Part shown: positions 1-5,074 of the stretch, piece after piece
Layout of the letters: each line of letters starts with the position of its first letter
Numbering within the stretch: position 1 is the first letter of the stretch
Source of the DNA: Verrucomicrobiota bacterium
GTDB taxonomy: Bacteria; Verrucomicrobiota; Verrucomicrobiia; Verrucomicrobiales; DEV007
Direction: 5' to 3'
Length of the DNA: 5,074 bases
NCBI GenBank assembly: GCA_027618625.1
Contig: JAQCER010000342.1
Coordinates: forward strand, 1-5,074
Made by a program: the position numbers and the translations under genes
Notes under the pieces: generated by a model
Databases searched by the model: none
The model's input: only the letters and a program-made list of their open reading frames with translations
Told to the model about the DNA's origin: nothing

Positions 1-1
1 G

Positions 2-121
2 CCGTTCGAGGGAATGGGTGGTGGTGTGTTCATAACGATTGCATATCAGATTACGTTGCGGAGCACGAGAACGATCGCGGAACTTGCCTGTTTAGCAGGA
101 GTAGTTGAAACTCCGAGTTGA
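2..121 (+). CDS. Possible 3' end of an unidentified gene running in from the left edge
   Basis: Frame 2 is open from the window edge for 39 codons and ends in TGA at 119-121. That stop shares its last A with the ATG of the next gene (TGATG), an arrangement typical of translationally coupled bacterial genes. The peptide begins PFEGMGGGVFITIAYQ and ends AGVVETPS. It has a short hydrophobic run but no motif I recognise. Frame 1 is also open until 108, so an open frame of this length is weak evidence by itself. The overlap with the NYN gene is the main support. It could equally be non-coding leader sequence. Confidence 0.25.
   Translation, partial: PFEGMGGGVFITIAYQITLRSTRTIAELACLAGVVETPS
98..114 (+). 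promoter_or_regulatory. Small hairpin containing the only Shine-Dalgarno-like motif before the NYN gene
   Basis: GGAGT (98-102) can pair with ACTCC (110-114) around a 7-nt loop. The only purine-rich ribosome-binding motif nearby, AGGAG (97-101), lies in its left arm and is about 19 nt from the ATG at 121, too far for ordinary use. The structure could mask the site, or initiation could rely on coupling to the upstream frame. A 5-bp stem can arise by chance, so this is tentative. Confidence 0.25.
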
Positions 122-576
122 TGGCGGACGAAACACCAAGGCTCAAAGCCCTGTTTGTCGACGGGCACAGCATCATCTTTGCCTGGGAGGATCTTCGTTC
201 CATTCATGAGCGAAATGCCGCCATGGCCCGGGAAGAACTGTGCCGCCGCATGACCGTTTACCAAGACTGCATGCAGCAACGGGTGGTGATCGTTTTCGAT
301 GGGAAGGGGGAGAAGACGCAGGCCAAGGAGCGATCGGTTGACGACATTCTGGTGATCTATTCGGGCAAAGGGAAGACCGCGGACGATGTGATCGAGCGTC
401 TGGTTGCCCAGTATTCAGAGCGCTACGAGCTGACTGTGGCGACAGCGGATCGGGCGGAAATGGACACGATCATGGCTTTTGGTGGATTCTGCATCTCACC
501 GCGCACGCTCTTGGAATATCTTGATCGAGCGGAGGCGCAGTTGGCTGCGATGCTAAAGCGATTGCGGGACAAATAG
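121..576 (+). CDS. NYN-domain (YacP/Rae1-like) ribonuclease
   Basis: The 151-residue protein is a single PIN-like NYN domain of the YacP family (formerly DUF901). The best-studied member, Bacillus Rae1, is a ribosome-associated mRNA endonuclease. The expected landmarks are in order. An N-terminal strand ends in VDGHS (D14; the family usually has VDGYN). A VIVFDGKG block carries D60, a GKTADDVIERL block carries D88/D89, and VATADRAEMD carries D110. These acidic residues are the likely metal ligands. The C-terminal 25 residues form a charged helix ending LRDK. Length matches stand-alone family members of about 150-170 residues. ATG at 121 is preferred over the in-frame TTG at 118 because it is stronger and overlaps the upstream stop. 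No good Shine-Dalgarno sits at normal spacing. Family membership is seen from motifs; mRNA cleavage is inferred from homologues. Confidence 0.85.
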   Translation: MADETPRLKALFVDGHSIIFAWEDLRSIHERNAAMAREELCRRMTVYQDCMQQRVVIVFDGKGEKTQAKERSVDDILVIYSGKGKTADDVIERLVAQYSERYELTVATADRAEMDTIMAFGGFCISPRTLLEYLDRAEAQLAAMLKRLRDK

Positions 577-732
577 TCGCTATGGATATCGTGGTAAAGT
601 TGTTATGTCGAACTCGATTGGTGCTGGACGTGCCGCGGTAAGTGCGGTGCGGAATCGCACAGGTAGGGCTTGACGTGAAAACCATTGGGAGAGACACTTA
701 GACCCAGTGAAAACCCAATAGGAAAAACCTGT
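577..732 (+). other. Intergenic spacer with a short perfect hairpin at 647-660
   Basis: I see no gene in these 156 bases. GTGCG (647-651) and CGCAC (656-660) form a perfect 5-bp stem with a GAAT tetraloop. An alternative stem pairs CCGC (633-636) with GCGG (644-647), and the two cannot form together because both use base 647. No T-run follows, so this does not look like an intrinsic terminator. A 22-codon frame at 605-673 lacks a ribosome-binding site and is not called. The spacer presumably holds the end of the NYN transcript and the leader of the next gene. Confidence 0.35.
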
Positions 733-1140
733 TTGAACTTAGACAGCAATGAACTTCCCCACGTGATAGTGGGAGCCTGCATGGAGGTGCATCGTCATCT
801 CGGGCCGGGATTGGTAGCGGAGGCGTATAAGGGATGCCTCGGTCTCGAATTGCGAATGAAGGAGATTGTCTTCAAGCAAGATCAGGCAGTACAGGTGTCT
901 TACAAAGATCACTGGATCGACTGCGGGTTCACGCTGGATTTTGTGATCGAGGACCTGGTGGTGGTCAGCGTGTTTGCGGTGGAGGATTTTCTGCCGATTC
1001 ATAAGGACACAATGAAGAATTACCTACGCCTCACTGGGTATGAAACTGGAATGCTGATCAACTTCAATGTGAAGGATCTGCGGATGGGTGTGAAGCGGAT
1101 CATTGTCAGTGGCTCGGAGCCCCAGCTGCGTTACAAGTGA
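733..1140 (+). CDS. GxxExxY-family protein, nuclease-fold, probably catalytically inactive
   Basis: The 135-residue product matches the GxxExxY family, small proteins with a PD-(D/E)XK nuclease fold and mostly unknown role. Visible signatures are NELPHVIVGACMEVHRHLGPGL (residues 6-27, cited as a span), LELR, DCGFTLDF with D69, AVEDFLPIH, NYLRLTGYETG and LINFNVKDL near the end. The name motif is altered: after GPG it reads GLVAEAY, with Ala at the usual Glu and Glu one place later. The usual V-E-(V/L)-K-A-V-E stretch reads VSVFAVE, so the catalytic Glu and Lys are Ser79 and Phe81. The H-E-A-Q segment reads HKDT. Only D69 of the expected triad remains. TTG at 733 is chosen because AGGA (720-723) lies 9 nt upstream and the protein then begins just before the domain. 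TTG at 685 would add 16 unconserved residues. The ATG at 781 would cut into the domain. Confidence 0.8.
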   Translation: MNLDSNELPHVIVGACMEVHRHLGPGLVAEAYKGCLGLELRMKEIVFKQDQAVQVSYKDHWIDCGFTLDFVIEDLVVVSVFAVEDFLPIHKDTMKNYLRLTGYETGMLINFNVKDLRMGVKRIIVSGSEPQLRYK

Positions 1141-1199
1141 CCTAACCCCTACTCAGCGTAGTATGAGGTGATTCTTTGCGAAAAAGGACTTGCGCAGGA

Positions 1200-1229
1200 T
1201 TGTCGCCTACACGACACTTAGTGTATTAA
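1200..1229 (+). promoter_or_regulatory. Candidate sigma-70-type promoter of the nrtR operon
   Basis: TTGTCG (1200-1205) and TATTAA (1224-1229) resemble -35 and -10 boxes with an 18-bp spacer, four of six matches each. Transcription would begin near 1236, about 10 nt before the nrtR ATG, giving an almost leaderless mRNA. That fits the lack of any Shine-Dalgarno before that ATG. The -10 box would lie inside the candidate operator, as expected for repression. The call rests on pattern only. Confidence 0.3.
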
Positions 1230-1244
1230 AAACACATAAAGTGC
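1214..1244 (+). promoter_or_regulatory. Candidate NrtR operator with alternating ACAC/GTGT half-sites
   Basis: ACAC (1214-1217), GTGT (1221-1224), ACAC (1232-1235) and GTGC (1241-1244) alternate through this AT-rich stretch. GTGT-N7-ACAC (1221-1235) contains the GT-N7-AC core that I recall as typical of NrtR binding sites. ACACTTAGTGT (1214-1224) is in addition a perfect 11-bp palindrome. The element ends just before the start codon of the nrtR-type gene, which is where an autoregulatory site is expected. The half-sites are seen directly. Binding by the adjacent regulator is inference. Confidence 0.5.
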
Positions 1245-1245
1245 A

Positions 1246-1935
1246 ATGGCTGCAAAATACAAGTATCCTCGTCCTGCGTTGACCGTCGACTGCGTCATCT
1301 TAGGACTGGATGAAGACGAATTGAAAGTCCTTCTGATCGAGCGTGGCATCGAACCGTATGAGGGAAAGTGGGCGATTCCTGGTGGGTTCGTCGTTCCTGG
1401 GGAATCGGTGGATGCTGCAGCGCGACGAGAACTGCTGGAAGAAACGGGACTCAAAAATGTCTTCCTGGAACAACTTTACACGTTCGGTGACCCCGATCGT
1501 GATCCGCGTGAACATGTGGTCAGCGTTGCCTATTATGCGCTGACGAATCTGGCAGGGCACGAGATCAAGGCCGACACCGATGCGCGCTCTGCCGCCTGGT
1601 TTGCGGTTCACGATGTTCCTGAGCTGGCGTTTGACCATGCTAAGATCCTGGAAGTCGCTCTGCTCCGGTTGCAGGGAAAAGTTCGCTACCAACCTATCGG
1701 CTTCGAGCTGCTGCCACGGAAATTTACACTGACACAACTCCAGAAGCTGTATGAGATTATCCTCGAGAAGCCGATCGACAAGCGCAACTTCCGCAAGAAG
1801 ATCTTGAGTATGGACGTGCTGATCGAACTGGACGAGATCCAGCAGGGGGTGGCCCACCGGGCGGCGAGACTCTACAGTTTTAATGAGAAGGAATACAGAC
1901 AGAAAGAGAAGAAGGGCTTCAGCTTTGAGCTGTGA
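1246..1935 (+). CDS. nrtR: NrtR-type Nudix transcriptional regulator of NAD metabolism
   Basis: The 229-residue protein joins an N-terminal Nudix domain to a C-terminal winged-helix DNA-binding domain, the architecture of NrtR. The Nudix box is complete, from G47 to L69: Gly47, Glu53, then R61-E62-L63, E65-E66 and G68-L69, matching G-x5-E-x7-REUxEExGU. Many NrtR proteins have a decayed box, so this one may still hydrolyse ADP-ribose-like compounds. From about residue 150 the pattern [11 protein letters not shown], then KRNFRKKIL, then ARLYSF is the family's winged helix. NrtR proteins usually repress NAD salvage or synthesis genes and are released by ADP-ribose or NAD-related ligands. Here the next genes, kptA and pncA, both handle NAD or nicotinamide, supporting the call. 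ATG at 1246 has no ribosome-binding site, and a candidate operator abuts it. The alternative, a plain ADP-ribose pyrophosphatase, does not explain the C-terminal domain. Confidence 0.88.
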   Translation: MAAKYKYPRPALTVDCVILGLDEDELKVLLIERGIEPYEGKWAIPGGFVVPGESVDAAARRELLEETGLKNVFLEQLYTFGDPDRDPREHVVSVAYYALTNLAGHEIKADTDARSAAWFAVHDVPELAFDHAKILEVALLRLQGKVRYQPIGFELLPRKFTLTQLQKLYEIILEKPIDKRNFRKKILSMDVLIELDEIQQGVAHRAARLYSFNEKEYRQKEKKGFSFEL

Positions 1936-1947
1936 AGATGCTCCGAT

Positions 1948-1955
1948 AAAGGAGG
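1948..1955 (+). promoter_or_regulatory. Strong Shine-Dalgarno that fixes the kptA start
   Basis: AAAGGAGG at 1948-1955 lies directly against an ATG at 1956 but 6 nt before the in-frame ATG at 1962. Normal spacing therefore selects 1962 as the kptA start. The site lies in the 26-nt gap after nrtR, consistent with one polycistronic message. Confidence 0.75.
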
Positions 1956-1961
1956 ATGAAA

Positions 1962-2555
1962 ATGAATGAGCAAAGTAAGAAAAAGATAAGTAAGAGAATG
2001 AGCCTTGTGCTGCGGCATCGGCCGGATGTGGCGGAGTTGGCAATGGACGGCGCCGGCTGGGTGAATGTGGAAGCGCTGATTGCCGCGTTTCGGAGGAGCG
2101 GCCTAGAGGTCGACCGGGAGACGATCGACGAAGTGGTCGCGACCAACGACAAGAAGCGGTTCGAATTTGATGAAGCGGGTCAGCGCATCAGGGCGAGACA
2201 AGGCCACTCGGTGGAAGTCGAGCTGGGGTATGAAGCGCAAGTGCCGCCAAGTGTATTGCTACATGGCACCGCAGAAAGCAATCTGGGATCGATCATGGCT
2301 CGCGGAATTCAAAAAGTGAAACGCCACGCCGTGCACCTTTCGACCGATTCGGGCACGATGTTCGCAGTGGGCGCACGGCATGGCAAAGCAGTGCTGGTCG
2401 AGATTGATGCAGCCGCGATGCACGCCGCAGGCCATCAGTTTTATGTCACCGGAAACAACGTCTGGCTCACTGATGAAGTGCCGCCCCAATTCTTGATTCG
2501 CACGATCGCGGCGGAAGAAGCACAGAGGACGACGGTAGAGGAGGTCAGCGCATGA
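1962..2555 (+). CDS. kptA: RNA 2'-phosphotransferase (KptA/Tpt1 family)
   Basis: The 197-residue protein has both lobes of the Tpt1/KptA family. These enzymes transfer an internal RNA 2'-phosphate to NAD+, releasing nicotinamide and ADP-ribose 1'',2''-cyclic phosphate. The N-terminal winged-helix-like lobe has SLVLRHRP (R18-H19), GWVNVEALI, then NDKKRFEF (R66) and RIRARQGHS (R77, H82). The C-terminal ART-like NAD lobe has LLHGTAESNL (H101-G102-T103; the family usually has LYHGT), RHAVHLS, VGARHGK (R139), GHQFYVTGNNVWLTDEVPP. The family has an essential Arg-His-Arg-Arg set. I assign R18, H19 and probably R66 to it, with R121 or R139 as the fourth. The active site thus looks intact. In fungi and plants the enzyme finishes tRNA splicing. 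Bacteria lack that pathway, so the substrate here is unknown; some homologues also ADP-ribosylate nucleic-acid 5' ends. Start at 1962 is set by the Shine-Dalgarno. The stop overlaps pncA by ATGA. Confidence 0.93.
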   Translation: MNEQSKKKISKRMSLVLRHRPDVAELAMDGAGWVNVEALIAAFRRSGLEVDRETIDEVVATNDKKRFEFDEAGQRIRARQGHSVEVELGYEAQVPPSVLLHGTAESNLGSIMARGIQKVKRHAVHLSTDSGTMFAVGARHGKAVLVEIDAAAMHAAGHQFYVTGNNVWLTDEVPPQFLIRTIAAEEAQRTTVEEVSA

Positions 2556-3166
2556 ATGCTTTGATCGTCGTTGATGTGCAGAACGATTTCCTGCCGGGAG
2601 GGGCACTTGCCGTCGCGGATGGGGATGGAGTCATTCCAGTCATCAATCGGTTGATGGGCGAGCACGATTTAGTCGTGGCCACGCAGGACTGGCACCCGGC
2701 AGAGCACGGAAGCTTCGCCGCGAACCACCCGGGAGCAAATCCCGGTGAAGTAATCGATCTTCACGGGCTCGATCAGATACTGTGGCCCGTGCACTGCGTG
2801 CAGGGGACAGTCGGCGCTGAGTTTGCCGAAAAGCTGCATGCGCACCAGTTTGACGCCATTTTTCAAAAGGGCACCGACCCTGAAATCGACTCCTATAGTG
2901 GCTTCTACGACAACGGCAGGCGCAAGTCGACCGGCCTTGCCGCATGGCTGCGCGATCGCGGTGTGACCGATGTCACGGTGGTCGGCCTGGCCACCGACTA
3001 CTGCGTCCGATTCACTGCGGAGGACGCCGCATCGGAAGGCTTCGGGACGACTGTGCGCCTGGCTGGCACCCGGGGCGTCGAATTGCAAACTGGCGATATC
3101 GCCAAGGCAATCGCTACCATGGAAGCGCGAGGCGTTCAGATCAGCCGGGGCCAGGGGCAATTGTAA
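2552..3166 (+). CDS. pncA: Nicotinamidase
   Basis: The 204-residue protein is a cytoplasmic isochorismatase-fold amidase that converts nicotinamide to nicotinate and ammonia, feeding the Preiss-Handler route to NAD. The catalytic triad is visible: D8 in VVDVQNDF, K106 in FQKGTD and C151 in GLATDYC. The metal site is also present, with D46 and H48 in QDWHP, H52 in EHGSF and H81 in WPVHC. The SYSGFYDN block is typical of nicotinamidases rather than of general isochorismatases. Length is standard. The start overlaps the kptA stop as ATGA, and GAGGAGG (2538-2544) lies 7 nt upstream, so translation is efficient and probably coupled. Its likely partner reaction is KptA, which releases nicotinamide. 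PncA genes are also common members of NrtR-controlled salvage operons. A pyrazinamide-cleaving side activity is usual for the family. Confidence 0.94.
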   Translation: MNALIVVDVQNDFLPGGALAVADGDGVIPVINRLMGEHDLVVATQDWHPAEHGSFAANHPGANPGEVIDLHGLDQILWPVHCVQGTVGAEFAEKLHAHQFDAIFQKGTDPEIDSYSGFYDNGRRKSTGLAAWLRDRGVTDVTVVGLATDYCVRFTAEDAASEGFGTTVRLAGTRGVELQTGDIAKAIATMEARGVQISRGQGQL

Positions 3167-3171
3167 GCCCC
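3154..3171 (+). terminator. Weak hairpin over the pncA stop, possible attenuator or terminator
   Basis: GGGGC (3154-3158) can pair with GCCCC (3167-3171) around an 8-nt loop that includes the pncA TAA. Only GTCTTTG follows, so the U-tract is poor. If active, it would partly separate transcription of the NAD genes from menF-menD. A 5-bp GC stem in GC-rich DNA may be chance. Confidence 0.22.
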
Positions 3172-3240
3172 GTCTTTGCGCTTGCCCGGGCATCGACTGC
3201 CGGTATTGGTGTCCGTGGGCCGAGTCACAGCGTATCTAGT

Positions 3241-3244
3241 GGAG
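3241..3244 (+). promoter_or_regulatory. Shine-Dalgarno supporting a TTG start for menF
   Basis: GGAG at 3241-3244 lies 8 nt before an in-frame TTG at 3253. The in-frame ATG at 3277 has no purine-rich motif upstream. The site therefore favours TTG initiation. Confidence 0.5.
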
Positions 3245-3252
3245 ATTGCGCG

Positions 3253-4320
3253 TTGCTTGCTCTCGTTGATCGCCTCATGGATTATGTTTTCCTAGATATC
3301 GCACCGGAAATGGCCGTCCTCGGGACTGGCCCGTTTCGTTTTGTGAGCGAGCTTCCTGGGGATTGCGAGGCGGCATTCTACGTGAACGATTTTGACCTCA
3401 GTCGGCATGATTGCTGGGCGATTCCTGAAAGGGCATGGACGACGCATGCGCCAATGTCGGTCGCTGGTATCAAGGTGCCCAAGTTCTCTGCCGACCCAGT
3501 GTGGGAGCAGCCGAGCCGCAGCGATTTTGCGCGAGTGTTTGGTGACATCACGACGCGGCTTGCCAGCGGCCAATTGCAGAAAGCGGTGCCAGCGGTGGTG
3601 GAGCGCGTTCACGTGAACGGATCCAGTAGCACTGGAAATGGCTCGAGTCCGGTTTCTTCTCTGCACTACGATGTGGCCCGGCCCGGTGCTGCGTTTCGCT
3701 ACGGATACCAAATTGGAGACGATGGTGCCTTTGGTGTGACGCCGGAGGCATTGGTGACGTTGGCAGATGGAGAATTGCGCACGATGGCCCTGGCTGGAAC
3801 AGCCCCTGCGACCACCCGCGCTGCCTTTGTCGAAGACGGCAAGCAGATCCGTGAGCATCAGTTCGTGGTCGATGCGCTGGTGCAATGCCTGAGTGCGTTT
3901 GGTGAAGTCGAGATTGGCCAGAGAGAGGTCGTTGAGTTCGCTCGGTTGCTTCATTTCCAGACATTGCTGTCAGTTAAGTTGGCCGGGTTCGCCAGTGGGG
4001 CTTTGAATCCAGCTCACGTGGTCGGAGCCATTCACCCGACTCCGGCAGTGGGAGTTCTGCCGCGGACGCTTCAGAATCTCGAAGTGCTGAACCGTTATCG
4101 AACGGAAATGGAGGTGCCGTCGATGTTTGGTGCGCCGCTGGGAGTGTGGTGGCAGGGAACATTTCATGCCGTGGCGGCGATCCGTGGTTTCTTCTGGAAT
4201 CACGACAACGGGTCCTTGCCTGCGGGCTGCGGAGTGATCACTGAAAGCATCGAAGACAAAGAGTGGGATGAGTTGAAGCTCAAGCGCGCCTGGGTCAAAG
4301 AGCGCATTGGACTCGCATGA
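3253..4320 (+). CDS. menF: Isochorismate synthase, menaquinone-type (MenF), short divergent form
   Basis: The 355-residue protein is a chorismate-binding enzyme, converting chorismate to isochorismate at the first committed step to menaquinone. Compared with E. coli MenF as I remember it, the core residues align. K110 in GQLQKAV matches the general base, E165 in VTPEAL the general acid, E201 in IREHQFVV and E340 in KEWDEL the magnesium ligands. HPTPAVGVLPR (261-271) and AIRGFFW are further core motifs, and ALAGTAP (179-185) is the conserved glycine-threonine turn. The Glu before ALAGT in E. coli is Met178 here. Total length is well under the roughly 430-470 residues of familiar MenF proteins, mainly because the N-terminal region is short. 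The frame is open upstream to 2944, but that part overlaps pncA and is not coding. TTG 3253 is preferred for its Shine-Dalgarno; ATG 3277 would give 347 residues. PabB or TrpE function is less likely because menD follows with an ATGA overlap. Confidence 0.85.
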   Translation: MLALVDRLMDYVFLDIAPEMAVLGTGPFRFVSELPGDCEAAFYVNDFDLSRHDCWAIPERAWTTHAPMSVAGIKVPKFSADPVWEQPSRSDFARVFGDITTRLASGQLQKAVPAVVERVHVNGSSSTGNGSSPVSSLHYDVARPGAAFRYGYQIGDDGAFGVTPEALVTLADGELRTMALAGTAPATTRAAFVEDGKQIREHQFVVDALVQCLSAFGEVEIGQREVVEFARLLHFQTLLSVKLAGFASGALNPAHVVGAIHPTPAVGVLPRTLQNLEVLNRYRTEMEVPSMFGAPLGVWWQGTFHAVAAIRGFFWNHDNGSLPAGCGVITESIEDKEWDELKLKRAWVKERIGLA

Positions 4321-5074
4321 ATGCGCTGGCGCGTGCGGTGTTGTCAGCCTGCTCGCGCTCGGGCGTGGCAGAGTATGTCGTCTGTGCTGGAGCGCGCAAT
4401 GCTGCACTGGTGATGCCTTTGGCAGCAATGTCAGAGTGGAGTGATTGTCCAGTGCGGGTCTGGCACTTCAGTGAGGAGCGGTCGGCCGGATTCTTTGCTC
4501 TCGGTAGAGCGAGAGCATTGCAGCGTCCAGTCGCGGTGGTGACGACGTCAGGGACGGCAGTTGCCGAACTCTTGCCCGCAATGGTGGAAGGTTTCTACCA
4601 GAATGTTCCATTGCTCGCAGTGACGGCTGATCGCCCTCCCAGTTACCGTGGCACCGGGGCGCCACAGGCAATCGAGCAAGCCGGGATTTTTGGTGTTTAT
4701 GCCCCACACGCGGTAGATCTGGAATCAGCCGACGTTGTGGTAAACTGCCTGGAGGGATGGCAGCGTGAGCAACCAGCTCACATCAATGTTTGTCTCCCAG
4801 AACCGAATCAGGATGATTGCGTGGTAGACCGGGGCGATATCGAAGTTCTGACACACGCTGCGCTGGCCTCAGACCCCGCTTCTGCCCCAGCGAGGGATGC
4901 GTCAACACATGCGCTCAATGAATTTCTTGATTCGTCGCAGAATGTAGTGGTTTTGTTAGGGAGTAACGCGCCGGGGGGGCGATCGGATCTGGTTCGCTTT
5001 CTGTCGGATCTGGGCGCTCCCATTCTTGCGGAGGCAGTCTCGGGTTACCGGGAAGCTCCTGAGTTGCAGCATCT
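4317..5074 (+). CDS. menD: SEPHCHC synthase MenD, 5' part, cut by the right edge
   Basis: The first 252 codons of MenD are present. The full protein is usually about 550 residues, so over half is missing. MenD is thiamine-diphosphate dependent: it decarboxylates 2-oxoglutarate and adds the product to isochorismate, the second menaquinone step. The N-terminal ThDP domain shows HFSEERSAGFFALGRA, with E54 as the cofactor-activating Glu, then VVTTSGTAVAELLPA (75-88), VTADRPP (102-108) and RGTGAPQAIEQ, which belongs to the substrate site. INVCLPEP follows near residue 160, and the central domain begins with NVVVLLGSNAPGG. Where classical MenD proteins have a PGSR-type motif near residue 25, this one reads CAGARN, suggesting a divergent lineage. 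The ATG lies within the menF stop (ATGA, 4317-4320). No clear Shine-Dalgarno is seen, so translation is probably coupled to menF, whose product is this enzyme's substrate. Confidence 0.92.
   Translation, partial: MNALARAVLSACSRSGVAEYVVCAGARNAALVMPLAAMSEWSDCPVRVWHFSEERSAGFFALGRARALQRPVAVVTTSGTAVAELLPAMVEGFYQNVPLLAVTADRPPSYRGTGAPQAIEQAGIFGVYAPHAVDLESADVVVNCLEGWQREQPAHINVCLPEPNQDDCVVDRGDIEVLTHAALASDPASAPARDASTHALNEFLDSSQNVVVLLGSNAPGGRSDLVRFLSDLGAPILAEAVSGYREAPELQH

Noticed and set aside
2..121. A resemblance of the left-edge peptide (LRSTRTIAEL) to the ARTIADL region near the end of ComM-type ATPases.
   Set aside because: The match is only a few residues, the preceding and following residues do not fit, and the peptide stops too soon.
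605..673. A 22-codon frame (MSNSIGAGRAAV...) in the spacer after the NYN gene.
   Set aside because: It has no ribosome-binding site and no recognisable motif, and it overlaps the hairpin region. Chance is sufficient.
693..1221. A 9-bp direct repeat, GACACTTAG, at 693-701 and 1213-1221, flanking the GxxExxY gene like a target duplication.
   Set aside because: Many 9-bp repeats are expected by chance in 5 kb. There are no inverted ends or transposase, and the copies are not at the gene edges.
1300..2043. A long minus-strand open frame of 247 codons across nrtR.
   Set aside because: It is antisense to a well-supported gene with a complete Nudix box and winged helix. Its translation shows no family motif.
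3209..3228. GTGT...CACA in the pncA-menF spacer as a second NrtR site.
   Set aside because: The spacing is 12 nt, not 7, and the flanks show no symmetry.
2944..3252. Upstream extension of the menF frame, giving an open frame of 458 codons from 2944.
   Set aside because: It lies over the 3' third of pncA, whose catalytic motifs are clear in the other frame. Its translation there is Arg-rich and low in family signal. The MenF homology begins only after the pncA stop.
1..5074. Looked for tRNA or rRNA genes, CRISPR arrays, insertion sequences and phage genes.
   Set aside because: No cloverleaf, regularly spaced repeats, transposase or integrase motifs were seen. The window is dominated by housekeeping-type metabolic genes.

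Overview
The window is a compact stretch of bacterial chromosome with moderate-to-high GC by eye. All supported genes lie on the + strand. The menaquinone genes and the style of the MenF/MenD proteins (CAGARN in place of the usual PGSR-type motif in MenD, HPTPAVGVLPR in MenF) remind me of Verrucomicrobiota-type proteins. That assignment is inference from memory and not proven by the sequence.

Left part (1-1140): a possible tail of an unidentified gene runs off the left edge. Its stop overlaps the start of a small NYN/YacP-type ribonuclease gene (121-576). A 156-nt spacer with small hairpins follows, then a GxxExxY-family protein (733-1140). This protein keeps the fold signatures of a PD-(D/E)XK nuclease but has lost the E-x-K pair, so it looks like a pseudoenzyme.

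Centre (1141-3166): this is an NAD-centred operon. A spacer carries a candidate NrtR operator (GTGT-N7-ACAC, overlapping an ACACTTAGTGT palindrome) just upstream of an NrtR-type Nudix regulator (1246-1935). Next come KptA/Tpt1, an NAD-dependent RNA 2'-phosphotransferase (1962-2555), and PncA nicotinamidase (2552-3166), the latter pair overlapping by ATGA. The logic is neat. KptA consumes NAD+ and releases nicotinamide plus an ADP-ribose derivative. PncA returns nicotinamide to the salvage route. NrtR regulators respond to ADP-ribose-type or NAD-type ligands. An NAD-consuming RNA enzyme under apparent NAD-status control is the most interesting observation here.

Right part (3167-5074): after an 86-nt spacer with a weak hairpin come a short, divergent isochorismate synthase (menF, 3253-4320, probable TTG start) and the 5' half of menD (4317 to the right edge), joined by an ATGA overlap. 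These are the first two steps from chorismate towards menaquinone. They may be co-transcribed with the NAD genes or driven from the spacer; the sequence alone does not decide.
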